NCBI GenBank assembly: GCA_025456495.1
Contig: JALOKO010000334.1
Location: 1 to 5,007, forward strand
Source: Bryobacterales bacterium
Lineage (GTDB): Bacteria > Acidobacteriota > Terriglobia > Bryobacterales > Bryobacteraceae
DNA length: 5,007 nucleotides
Direction: 5' to 3'
Position 1 is the first letter of the stretch. The number at the start of each line of letters is the position of its first letter. Under the pieces are notes generated by a model. The model saw only the letters and a program-made list of their open reading frames with translations, was not told where the DNA came from and made no database searches. A program made the translations under genes and the position numbers. This document shows positions 1 to 4,905 of this stretch, piece after piece.

Positions 1-59
1 GCTTCGAAGCGCAATGCTGCGTCCGGGCTCTTCGTCAGTTCAAGTGTGTCCTCAGCCAT
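1..59 (-). CDS. Possible 5' end of an unidentified gene (partial, runs off the left edge)
   Basis: An ATG at 57-59 on the minus strand opens a frame that stays open to the window edge. It gives about 20 residues beginning MAEDTLELTKSPDAALRFEA. It lies 90 bp downstream of the prepilin stop, in the same frame and orientation, so it could be the next gene of that transcription unit. The Shine-Dalgarno signal is poor: an AGAGG-like stretch sits more than 10 bases upstream. I do not recognise the protein, and an open frame this short may be chance. The support is the ATG, the acidic N-terminus and the matching orientation. Confidence 0.35.
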   Translation of the reverse strand, partial: MAEDTLELTKSPDAALRFE

Positions 60-85
60 CCGGAAAGCACCCGCCTCTGCTCGCG

Positions 86-99
86 TGGCCTTGCGGCCA
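86..99 (-). other. Short hairpin with GCAA tetraloop in the intergenic gap
   Basis: On the minus strand the sequence TGGCC-GCAA-GGCCA forms a perfect 5-bp stem closed by a GNRA-type tetraloop. It lies in the 90-bp gap between the prepilin stop (150) and the putative start at 59. No T-run follows it, so it is not a standard intrinsic terminator. It may be an mRNA-stabilising 3' structure or chance in GC-rich DNA. Confidence 0.25.
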
Positions 100-149
100 T
101 CGCCTCTTCCCTTATCGGCTGGCGCAACCTTCGGCTGCAGTCTGGATCG

Positions 150-674
150 CTACTGAATGGGGGAGCTCTCGATTGTGGCCATCTCCGGACCGTAGTTCTC
201 GCGAATCAACATCGTCTGGTCAGAGAAAAACGTGCGGTTGCCGGTGTTGCCGAACTCGGTGGGTTCCGCCGTCACCACGTACCCCACCTCTCCCTTTGCC
301 ACCTGGAACTTGTAGCCGCCCTTCTCGCCGTCGGCCAAGTCCTCGGGCAACAGATCGGCGCCGTCCGGCCCCAATTTCCCTGAAGCCGCAGGACCCAGTT
401 GCTGCATGCTCTCGGCATACTTGCCGAACTGCGAAAAGTAGCCGGCCTGCGCGGTGTGGATGGTCTGGATGTGCCGGATGGCCGCCATCTCCTGCGCCGA
501 GCTGCGCATCCGTCCCAGCCTTGGCACCGCGATGGTTACGATGATGAGGATGATCGCGATGACGATCAGAAGCTCAATCAGCGAAAATCCGCGGCTGGCG
601 CGCCTGCGCTGTCGGCTCGCCCGGGCCATTGTGGCCAAAAGCTGCTGGCTCCCGCTGCGCTCGATTCCGTCCAT
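150..674 (-). CDS. Type IV prepilin-like protein / pseudopilin (N-terminal methylation motif)
   Basis: This is a 174-residue prepilin of the type IV pilus / type II secretion superfamily. Such proteins are cleaved and N-methylated by a prepilin peptidase (PilD) at the inner membrane, then assembled into a pilus or pseudopilus. The leader (residues 1-29) is basic, with RQRRRASRG just before the G29/F30 cleavage site. The mature protein starts FSLIELLIVIAII, with Glu5 and Pro22 in the conserved positions and a hydrophobic helix over about residues 30-52. The mature part is about 145 residues and has no cysteine, so there is no disulfide-bounded D-region. The C-terminal half is Gly-rich (about residues 100-174) and resembles single pilins common in Acidobacteria. 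The ATG at 674 is chosen because a strong GGAGGT (682-687) lies 7 bases upstream. An internal Met at 629 would give a more usual short leader but lacks a ribosome site. Whether it is a major pilin, a minor pilin or a pseudopilin cannot be told from sequence alone. Confidence 0.9.
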   Translation of the reverse strand: MDGIERSGSQQLLATMARASRQRRRASRGFSLIELLIVIAIILIIVTIAVPRLGRMRSSAQEMAAIRHIQTIHTAQAGYFSQFGKYAESMQQLGPAASGKLGPDGADLLPEDLADGEKGGYKFQVAKGEVGYVVTAEPTEFGNTGNRTFFSDQTMLIRENYGPEMATIESSPIQ

Positions 675-681
675 CGTACAC

Positions 682-687
682 ACCTCC
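682..687 (-). promoter_or_regulatory. Ribosome binding site deciding the prepilin start
   Basis: GGAGGT on the minus strand, 7 bases before the ATG at 674. It is close to the ideal anti-16S sequence, and it selects this start over the longer frame beginning at 740 and over the internal Met at 629. Confidence 0.8.
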
Positions 688-739
688 ACCTTTAGGGTAT
701 GACGGATCCAGGTGGTGCGCCGTTGAGGATTTCCGTACA

Positions 740-763
740 CGAATCGCAGTTGCCCTTGATTCG
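740..763. repeat. Inverted repeat CGAATC-N12-GATTCG upstream of the prepilin gene
   Basis: Perfect 6-base arms (740-745 and 758-763) flank a 12-base spacer in the 120-bp gap between holA and the prepilin gene. Its centre is about 78 bp upstream of the prepilin start. It could be an operator for a dimeric regulator of pilin expression or a weak RNA hairpin. Six-base arms in one gap can arise by chance. Confidence 0.25.
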
Positions 764-794
764 GCTTACGAGGGCCTGCCCGCGGCCAATCCGC

Positions 795-1844
795 CTAGGC
801 AGTCAAGCGCAAGACCAGGCTCTCCATCACCACCCGGTCACTGGGATTGGCGTCACGCAGCATCCGGTCCGCCGCCGCGATCAAGCGCAGGGCGCGCCGC
901 AGTTTCGCCGGCGGAAAGGTGCTTGCCGTGGCCAGCACCTGGTCTGCCCGGGATCGCCACATGGCGATGCCCGCCTGCTGGAAGTGCGACTGCACCTGCT
1001 GGCTGCTGCGCAAGCCTGCCTCCCGGGCTGCCAGCGCCATCCGGAACAGCGACGATAGAAAGCTGATCGCCAGCGGCAGGTACTCGTTTTGCCGGAACAG
1101 TGTGTCCAGCTCCTGCAGCGCCTCCAGGCGATTGCCTTCCCCTAGCGCGTTTACCAGCCGGAACACAGTAGTGGAGCGCGACTCCGGCACCAGGTCGCCC
1201 AGCAGGGCGTCAGTGACCGTCCCATCCGCGCCGAGAAACAGCGCCAGCTTCTCAATTTCGGCCGAAAGGCGGGAGGCGTCCGCGCCCAGGGTCTCCACCA
1301 GCGCCACCAATTGCGGCTCAGCGATGCGCAGCTTGCTGGACGCTGCCAGTTCCCGCCCCAATTCCAGCGCGGCGCTCTCAGTAAAGCGCGGGAACTCCAC
1401 CGTCCAAGGGACCGCCGCATAAAACTTCAACAACCGCTCCACCTTGGCCTTGTCATCGTTGTCGAACTCGTAACGGCCACATTCCATCAGCACCGTAGCG
1501 CCGTCGGTGGGCTGCTTCAAATAACTCTCCAGGGCTTGGCCGGAGGATGTTTCGTTGTCTTTCCCGGCACGCCCGCGCGGTAGGGCTGCCTCTGCTCCGG
1601 TGGCATGAATCAGGCGGGTGGGGGCGAATAAGGACAAGCTACGTGCGTCATCCAGCACCTCGGCCAGCGTCACCGAATCCAGGTCGTGCCGGGTGAGGCC
1701 ACTGTCTTTCTCTTCACCCGGCAGCAGGCGCTCCACCAACTCCCGCCGGCAGCGGTCACGCTCATACGCATCCGGCCCGACGAACAGGATCACCGGCGCA
1801 ATGGTCTTTCCTGAAAGCCGCTTCCGAAACTCGGCTGGAGTCAT
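795..1844 (-). CDS. holA: DNA polymerase III subunit delta (clamp-loader wrench)
   Basis: HolA is the delta subunit of the clamp-loader complex, which opens the beta sliding clamp during replication. The 349-residue length matches the family (about 330-345). The N-terminal domain opens with VILFVGPDAYERDRC (18-32), the usual start of the first Rossmann-like segment. SLSLFAPTRLI (69-79) corresponds to the clamp-contacting Leu-Phe segment (Leu73-Phe74 in E. coli), here Leu72-Phe73. LGADASRLSAEIEKLALFLG (186-205) is the conserved middle-domain signature. The C-terminal helical collar domain runs from about 220 to 349. There is no Walker A motif, as expected for delta, which does not bind ATP. 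A somewhat longer low-complexity loop sits at about 84-104 (Gly/Ala/Arg, then Asn/Glu/Thr/Ser). The gene starts 3 bp after the lptE stop, so translation is probably coupled; a GGAGGG lies about 10 bases before the ATG, inside the end of lptE. This lptE-holA order is also seen in enterobacteria. Confidence 0.95.
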   Translation of the reverse strand: MTPAEFRKRLSGKTIAPVILFVGPDAYERDRCRRELVERLLPGEEKDSGLTRHDLDSVTLAEVLDDARSLSLFAPTRLIHATGAEAALPRGRAGKDNETSSGQALESYLKQPTDGATVLMECGRYEFDNDDKAKVERLLKFYAAVPWTVEFPRFTESAALELGRELAASSKLRIAEPQLVALVETLGADASRLSAEIEKLALFLGADGTVTDALLGDLVPESRSTTVFRLVNALGEGNRLEALQELDTLFRQNEYLPLAISFLSSLFRMALAAREAGLRSSQQVQSHFQQAGIAMWRSRADQVLATASTFPPAKLRRALRLIAAADRMLRDANPSDRVVMESLVLRLTA

Positions 1845-1847
1845 CGC

Positions 1848-2441
1848 CTAAAATCCCTCCAGGATGCGGCTGACCACGCTGCGGGCAATCTCCTGGCTCA
1901 AGCGCTCCAGGGCGGAGTCGCTTTCGTCGAAGTAGGCGCGCTGATCCACCGCAATCTCATAGCGCGCCCGGTAATCCATGTTGTCGTTCTGATACAGGAC
2001 CCGCCCCGTACGGCGATCTTCCATCCGAATCTGCATCCGCACGAACAGTTGCACCATGCTGGCCCGGCCGCTGCTTGCGTCCAGAATCAGCGGACTCACC
2101 TGCTGGCTCAACACCGCCCCCCGCAACACCGCATCGGCCTCGGCGGGCTCCGCCACCACCTGATAGCGGGATCGCCGCAGGAACTCCATCCCCAGCGCCT
2201 CCGGCATCCACTGGGTAAGGCGATAGCGCGTGGTGAGATTCTCAAAGGCCGGGATGGCAATGGTGGCCAGGTCAGTGGGTAGCGTGTCCGCCTTTCCCGC
2301 CACACGATAGCCGCAACTACTCACCAAGCCGCCCGCCAGGGCGCTAAGCAGACCCGCGGCCAGCGCGCCCCCGCCCCCCAGCAACGTCCGTCTTGTCGTG
2401 CCCTGCCGCAAGCCTCTATTGTCCGCCAATCCGGCACCCAC
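1848..2441 (-). CDS. lptE: LPS-assembly lipoprotein LptE
   Basis: LptE is the outer-membrane lipoprotein that plugs the LptD barrel and helps place LPS in the outer leaflet. The 197-residue frame has a long signal region with TTRRTLLGG at 15-23, a hydrophobic stretch at about 24-40, and the lipobox LVSSC with lipidated Cys43. The mature part starts CGYRVAGKADTLP, typical of LptE. IAIPAFENLTTRYRL (61-75) matches the family's conserved 'I.IP.F.N.T' segment. The rest is the short alpha/beta domain, with VLYQNDNMDYRARYEI around 148-163 and the C-terminal helix SALERLSQEIARSVVSRI (176-193). The start is a GTG at 2441, nine bases after the larB stop and in the same frame as larB. Alternative TTG codons at residues 5 and 11 are possible, and the Shine-Dalgarno signal is weak, so translation is probably coupled to larB. 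The RR in the signal peptide resembles a Tat motif, which would be unusual for LptE. The following holA supports the assignment. Confidence 0.88.
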   Translation of the reverse strand: MGAGLADNRGLRQGTTRRTLLGGGGALAAGLLSALAGGLVSSCGYRVAGKADTLPTDLATIAIPAFENLTTRYRLTQWMPEALGMEFLRRSRYQVVAEPAEADAVLRGAVLSQQVSPLILDASSGRASMVQLFVRMQIRMEDRRTGRVLYQNDNMDYRARYEIAVDQRAYFDESDSALERLSQEIARSVVSRILEGF

Positions 2442-2450
2442 GCCAACCGC

Positions 2451-3197
2451 CTAACCGCGATTGATGAGGCTGGCCACGTACCCTGCGCCGAACCCGTTGC
2501 CAATGTTCACCACGGTCACGTTGCTGGCGCAACTGTTCAACATCGTCAGCAGCGCCGCCAGCCCGTTGAAACTGGCCCCATACCCCACGCCGGTCGGGAC
2601 GGCGATTACCGGGCAGGGCACCAGCCCGCCCACCACACTGGGCAGCGCGCCCTCCATACCGGCGCAGCAGACAATCGCCCGCGCGTCCATGACCTGCTCC
2701 AAATTGCCGAACAGGCGGTGAATGCCGGCCACTCCCACGTCGTAAATCCGCAGTGGAACCGTCCCCATCACTTCAATGGTGGCGGCCGCCTCCTCGGCGA
2801 CGGGCATGTCCGTGGTCCCGGCCGCCATCACCACAAGCTTCCCCTTCCCTTGGCTGCTCTTGTCCCGCCAGAAGCGCGCCACCCGGCAGGTCTCCAGCAA
2901 CTCAATGTCGGAATAGGCCTCCCGCAAGGCGATCATGCTCTCCGGGCTCACCCGCGTCATCAGGATATTGGCGTTGTGGGGAAGCAGGCGTCCGGCAATC
3001 TGCACCATCTGTTCGGGCGTCTTCCCTTCTCCGAACACCACCTCTGGCATCCCGTGGCGGATGGCCCGGTGGTGGTCCAGCTTGGCATAGCCCACGTCTT
3101 CAAACGGAAGCATACGGATCTTGCTGAGGGCATCCGCCTCACTCATGGCGCCTTCGCGCACTTGTGCAAGTACTTCTCTCAGTTGCTGGTCGTTCAT
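2451..3197 (-). CDS. larB: Pyridinium-3,5-biscarboxylic acid mononucleotide synthase LarB
   Basis: LarB carries out the first step in making the nickel-pincer nucleotide cofactor of lactate racemase and related LarA-type enzymes. It carboxylates the pyridine ring of nicotinic acid adenine dinucleotide and releases AMP. The 248-residue protein has the usual family length. The N-terminal region (about 1-110) carries LDHHRAIRHGMPEVVFGEGK (40-59), a clear LarB signature. From about 120 comes a PurE-like fold: LVVMAAGTTDMPVAEEA (121-137), AIVCCAGMEGALPSVVGGL (174-192) and VIAVPTGVGYG (197-207). MLNSCASNVTVVNIGNGFGAG (219-239) includes Cys223, which likely equals the catalytic cysteine (about Cys221 in the Lactobacillus enzyme, from memory). 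The ATG at 3197 is fixed by a strong GGAAGGAG (3204-3211). The frame extends upstream to 3314, but that part is Gly/Arg-rich repeat sequence and not LarB-like. Older databases call this family 'NCAIR mutase / PurE-related'. No larC or larE lies nearby. Confidence 0.93.
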   Translation of the reverse strand: MNDQQLREVLAQVREGAMSEADALSKIRMLPFEDVGYAKLDHHRAIRHGMPEVVFGEGKTPEQMVQIAGRLLPHNANILMTRVSPESMIALREAYSDIELLETCRVARFWRDKSSQGKGKLVVMAAGTTDMPVAEEAAATIEVMGTVPLRIYDVGVAGIHRLFGNLEQVMDARAIVCCAGMEGALPSVVGGLVPCPVIAVPTGVGYGASFNGLAALLTMLNSCASNVTVVNIGNGFGAGYVASLINRG

Positions 3198-3203
3198 CTC
3201 TTG

Positions 3204-3211
3204 CTCCTTCC
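3204..3211 (-). promoter_or_regulatory. Strong ribosome binding site of larB
   Basis: GGAAGGAG on the minus strand, 6 bases before the ATG at 3197. It fixes the larB start and argues against the longer upstream reading frame. Confidence 0.85.
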
Positions 3212-3224
3212 ACCGGGACCGTCC

Positions 3225-3246
3225 AGGTGCGCCCGCGCCAGCACCT
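3225..3246 (-). other. Inverted repeat / potential hairpin just upstream of the larB ribosome site
   Basis: Perfect 6-base arms AGGTGC and GCACCT (3225-3230 and 3241-3246) flank a 10-base GC-rich spacer. In the larB leader RNA this hairpin would end 13 bases before the GGAAGGAG. It could affect translation or be a protein-binding dyad. No known riboswitch family is recognised around it. Confidence 0.3.
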
Positions 3247-3272
3247 CCCGTCTCGCCCACATCCGTGCCTTC

Positions 3273-3323
3273 CCCGGCATGCCCACGTTGCCGGCATGCC
3301 CAAGTTGCCGGCATGCACGCTGG
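3273..3323. repeat. Three tandem 17-bp repeats with overlapping palindromes
   Basis: The unit is GCCGGCATGCCCAMGTT. Copy 1 (3273-3289) differs from copy 2 at its first base and at one internal base. Copy 2 is 3290-3306. Copy 3 (3307-3323) matches only over its first 10 bases. Each junction makes an 8-bp palindrome TGCCGGCA (3289-3296 and 3306-3313), and copies 1 and 2 each hold GGCATGCC. The array lies 76-126 bp upstream of the larB ATG. Confidence 0.8.
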
Positions 3324-3387
3324 AGCCCGCCTGTTGCGGCAACTTCAGCTTGCCCGCGCTGCATCCCGGGACGAACGCCGATTCGCA

Positions 3388-3417
3388 CCAAGACCCACGC
3401 GCCAAGACCCACACGCG
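3388..3417. repeat. Tandem pair of a 14/16-bp repeat
   Basis: CCAAGACCCACGCG (3388-3401) is followed directly by CCAAGACCCACACGCG (3402-3417), identical except for an inserted CA (or AC). It probably arose by slippage or local duplication, and lies next to the hairpin starting at 3417. Confidence 0.75.
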
Positions 3418-3432
3418 TCGGGGTAACCCGAC
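3417..3432 (-). other. Perfect 6-bp hairpin downstream of the DUF192 gene
   Basis: GTCGGG-GTAA-CCCGAC forms a perfect stem with a four-base loop. The loop is GTAA (GNRA type) on the plus strand and TTAC on the minus strand. It lies about 100 bp downstream of the DUF192 stop in the direction of transcription. No T-run follows on the minus strand, so a classical intrinsic terminator is not supported. It may be an RNA 3'-end structure or a protein site. Confidence 0.35.
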
Positions 3433-3528
3433 ACGACCGCTTACACGCAATCGCCGGAATGACTCAGAAGCCGGAGTAGTGGAAGAGAACGGTGGAGAGT
3501 GCCGCGACAGGAACCGCAGCCGGTCGTC

Positions 3529-3972
3529 CTAGAACTTGATGATATCGCCTACTTTCAGTCCATGGGCGTCGGCCATGCCCGCGTTTAGCTCCAGCACGAA
3601 CTTCGACGGCCGGGTCCCCCCGAAGCTGGGACACTTGTCCGCGGCTTCCCGGCAGGGAGGGGTGTCCTTGGAAATCTCGACAACCCGCTTCTCACGATCC
3701 ATCCAAATGATGTCCAGCGGGATCTCGCACTGGAACATCCAGTAGCTGCGCGGCTCTTCCGTGGCGTGGATGAACAGCATTCCCTGGTTTGGGGGCAGGG
3801 AGGGGCGGAACATCATGCCGCTTGCTTGCTCATCGGGTGTCAGCCGCAACTGGGCATCGAATCGGGCGCCATTCGGCAGGCGCACTTCCAGGAAACCCTG
3901 CCGGGCTCCACCGCACCCGCCCAGCCACAACAGCAGGGCCAGCGCAACCATCCTGATGGCACGAGATTGCAT
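3529..3972 (-). CDS. DUF192-family exported lipoprotein
   Basis: This 147-residue protein has a short signal peptide (RMVALALLLWLGGC) with a lipobox LGGC and lipidated Cys20, so it is probably a membrane-anchored periplasmic lipoprotein. The mature part is a DUF192 domain (about 28-147). LTPDEQASGMMFRPSLP (44-60) matches the family's 'T..E...GLMFR..L' segment, GMLFIHA is at 64-70, and YWMFQCEIPLDIIWMD (77-92) matches the family 'WM...IPLDI.F.D' core. The end KFVLELNAG...GLKVGDIIKF is typical. The biochemical role of DUF192 is not known to me. Three cysteines stand out: Cys82 inside the core segment, and Cys107 and Cys114 in the PPC...CPSFGG loop. The last two could form a disulfide in the periplasm. 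The start at 3972 is the first ATG; Met8 (3951) is an alternative and also leaves a workable signal peptide. Ribosome sites are weak for both. It is transcribed divergently from the prenyltransferase gene across 44 bp. Confidence 0.88.
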   Translation of the reverse strand: MQSRAIRMVALALLLWLGGCGGARQGFLEVRLPNGARFDAQLRLTPDEQASGMMFRPSLPPNQGMLFIHATEEPRSYWMFQCEIPLDIIWMDREKRVVEISKDTPPCREAADKCPSFGGTRPSKFVLELNAGMADAHGLKVGDIIKF

Positions 3973-3976
3973 CCAC

Positions 3977-3982
3977 TACAAT
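3977..3982 (+). promoter_or_regulatory. Candidate -10 element for the mqnP-mqnE unit
   Basis: TACAAT matches the sigma-70 -10 consensus at 5 of 6 positions. It is placed to start transcription around 3989, about 28 bases before the mqnP ATG. No good -35 is seen (TGATGG at 3954-3959 is poor). It overlaps the 44-bp divergent region, so both directions may be driven from here. Confidence 0.35.
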
Positions 3983-4016
3983 AGTCTTCGTTTCGCATTG
4001 GGTCCCGCAAGCTGCC

Positions 4017-4901
4017 ATGGCCACCGCTGTTCTCCGCAAACTTCGCCTGACGCTCGAAATGATTCGTTTTGAGCACTCGATCTTTGCGCTGCCCTTCGCG
4101 CTTACCGGTGCGTTGCTTGCCTGGCGCGTCGGCGGTTCCCCCACCAGCGCACTGGCCCCGCAGTTGGGGTGGATCGTGGTGTGCATGGTGGCTGCCCGTT
4201 CCGCTGCCATGGCCTTCAACCGATTGCTGGACGCCGACATTGATGCCCGCAACCCGCGCACCCGTTCCCGTCATCTGCCTGCCGGTTTGCTGAGTGTTCG
4301 CTTTGCATGGGGATTCACGATCCTCAGCAGCATTGTCTTCCTGGTGGGCGCGCGCGCTTTGAATCCGCTGTGCTTCTATCTGGCCCCTATCGCCTTGGCG
4401 ATCCTGTTTTTTTATTCCTATACCAAGCGATTCACCTCGTTTTCCCATGTGGTTCTAGGCTTCTGCCTTGGAATCGCGCCTGCGGCGGCCTGGATTGCCA
4501 TCACCGGCGGGTTGGACCCCCGCATCCTCGCGCTCACCCTCGCCGTCACCCTCTGGACCGCGGGCTTTGACATCATCTACTCCTGTCAGGATTTCGCCTT
4601 CGACCAGCAAGCGGGCCTCCACAGCATGCCCGCCCGCTTGGGGATTGCAGGCGCCTTGGTGGTGGCGCGCACCTTCCATGTAGGCATGCTGGCTGCCCTG
4701 GCCTGGATGGTATTCGCGTTCGGTTTGGGCCTCTACGCTTGGCTGGGGATCCTGGCCGTGGCCGCCCTGCTTGCCTGGGAACATTCCCTTGTTCGGGCCG
4801 ATGACCTCTCCCGCGTCAATGCCGCCTTCTTCACCGCCAACGGCTACGTCAGCATTCTCTTCTTTCTTTTCTGGTCCGCCGACATCCTATGGAACAGGTA
4901 A
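4017..4901 (+). CDS. mqnP: UbiA-family prenyltransferase, probably MqnP of the futalosine menaquinone pathway
   Basis: This integral membrane aromatic prenyltransferase has 294 residues, the usual UbiA length. In the futalosine pathway MqnP attaches the polyprenyl chain to 1,4-dihydroxy-6-naphthoate. The N-terminus EMIRFEHSIFALPFALTGAL (14-33) is typical of this subgroup. The first Asp-rich motif is NRLLDADID (68-76: Asn68, Asp72, Asp76), followed by NPRTRSRHLPAG (79-90). The second is DIIYSCQDFAFD (185-196: Asp185, Tyr188, Asp192, Asp196). Both bind the Mg2+-diphosphate of the prenyl donor. About eight or nine hydrophobic segments are visible between residues 20 and 290. Annotation pipelines often call such proteins 4-hydroxybenzoate octaprenyltransferase (UbiA). 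The futalosine-type gene four bases downstream favours MqnP, but the substrate is an inference. The ATG at 4017 keeps the basic LRKLRLTLE lead-in; Met15 (4059) is a shorter alternative. No strong ribosome site is visible. Confidence 0.85.
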   Translation: MATAVLRKLRLTLEMIRFEHSIFALPFALTGALLAWRVGGSPTSALAPQLGWIVVCMVAARSAAMAFNRLLDADIDARNPRTRSRHLPAGLLSVRFAWGFTILSSIVFLVGARALNPLCFYLAPIALAILFFYSYTKRFTSFSHVVLGFCLGIAPAAAWIAITGGLDPRILALTLAVTLWTAGFDIIYSCQDFAFDQQAGLHSMPARLGIAGALVVARTFHVGMLAALAWMVFAFGLGLYAWLGILAVAALLAWEHSLVRADDLSRVNAAFFTANGYVSILFFLFWSADILWNR

Positions 4902-4905
4902 GCTA

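Larger units (their letters stand above)
3198..3528. other. 331-bp gene-free stretch between the DUF192 gene and larB
   Basis: No convincing coding frame is present. The open frames that cross it translate to low-complexity Arg/Gly/Pro/Ala sequence without family features, and the larB start is fixed at its left end. It contains three 17-bp tandem repeats, a 14/16-bp tandem pair, an adjacent 6-bp hairpin and a dyad near the larB ribosome site. It probably carries the larB operon promoter on the minus strand, but I could not pick a convincing -35/-10 pair. No intrinsic terminator with a T-run follows the DUF192 stop. Confidence 0.6.

Noticed and set aside
14..544. Plus-strand open frame (176 codons) opposite the prepilin gene
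   Set aside because: Its Pro/Ser/Arg-rich translation is typical of an antisense shadow, and the prepilin gene on the other strand is clear.
771..791. Sigma-54 promoter (TGGC...GC on the minus strand) for the prepilin gene
   Set aside because: The GG and GC dinucleotides have the right spacing, but most other consensus positions mismatch. In GC-rich DNA this is expected by chance.
675..794. Cyclic di-GMP (GEMM) riboswitch upstream of the prepilin gene
   Set aside because: Such riboswitches precede pilin genes in some bacteria, but I see neither the conserved GCAAAGCC-like core nor the tetraloop-receptor arrangement here.
2451..3197. PurE (N5-CAIR mutase) of purine synthesis
   Set aside because: Only the C-terminal half is PurE-like. 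The length, the N-terminal LDHHRAIRHG signature and the C-terminal NSC...NGFGAG motif are those of LarB.
3198..3314. N-terminal extension of LarB beginning at an ATG at 3314
   Set aside because: The extra 39 residues are Gly/Ala/Arg-rich and derive from the repeat region. A strong GGAAGGAG precedes the ATG at 3197, and the 248-residue protein already fits the family length.
3273..3323. CRISPR array
   Set aside because: The three 17-bp units are contiguous with no spacers, the third is degenerate, and no cas gene is present.
3417..3432. Intrinsic terminator after the DUF192 gene
   Set aside because: The stem is good, but no T-run follows on the transcribed strand and it lies about 100 bp beyond the stop.
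2718..3479. Long plus-strand open frame (253 codons) opposite larB
   Set aside because: It is antisense to a well-supported larB, with low-complexity His/Pro/Arg composition and no family features. It is a shadow frame of GC-rich coding DNA.
3840..4448. Minus-strand open frame (202 codons) across the start of the prenyltransferase gene
   Set aside because: It overlaps both the DUF192 gene and mqnP, and its Gly/Gln/Arg-rich translation has no recognisable domain. The two sense genes have clear motifs.
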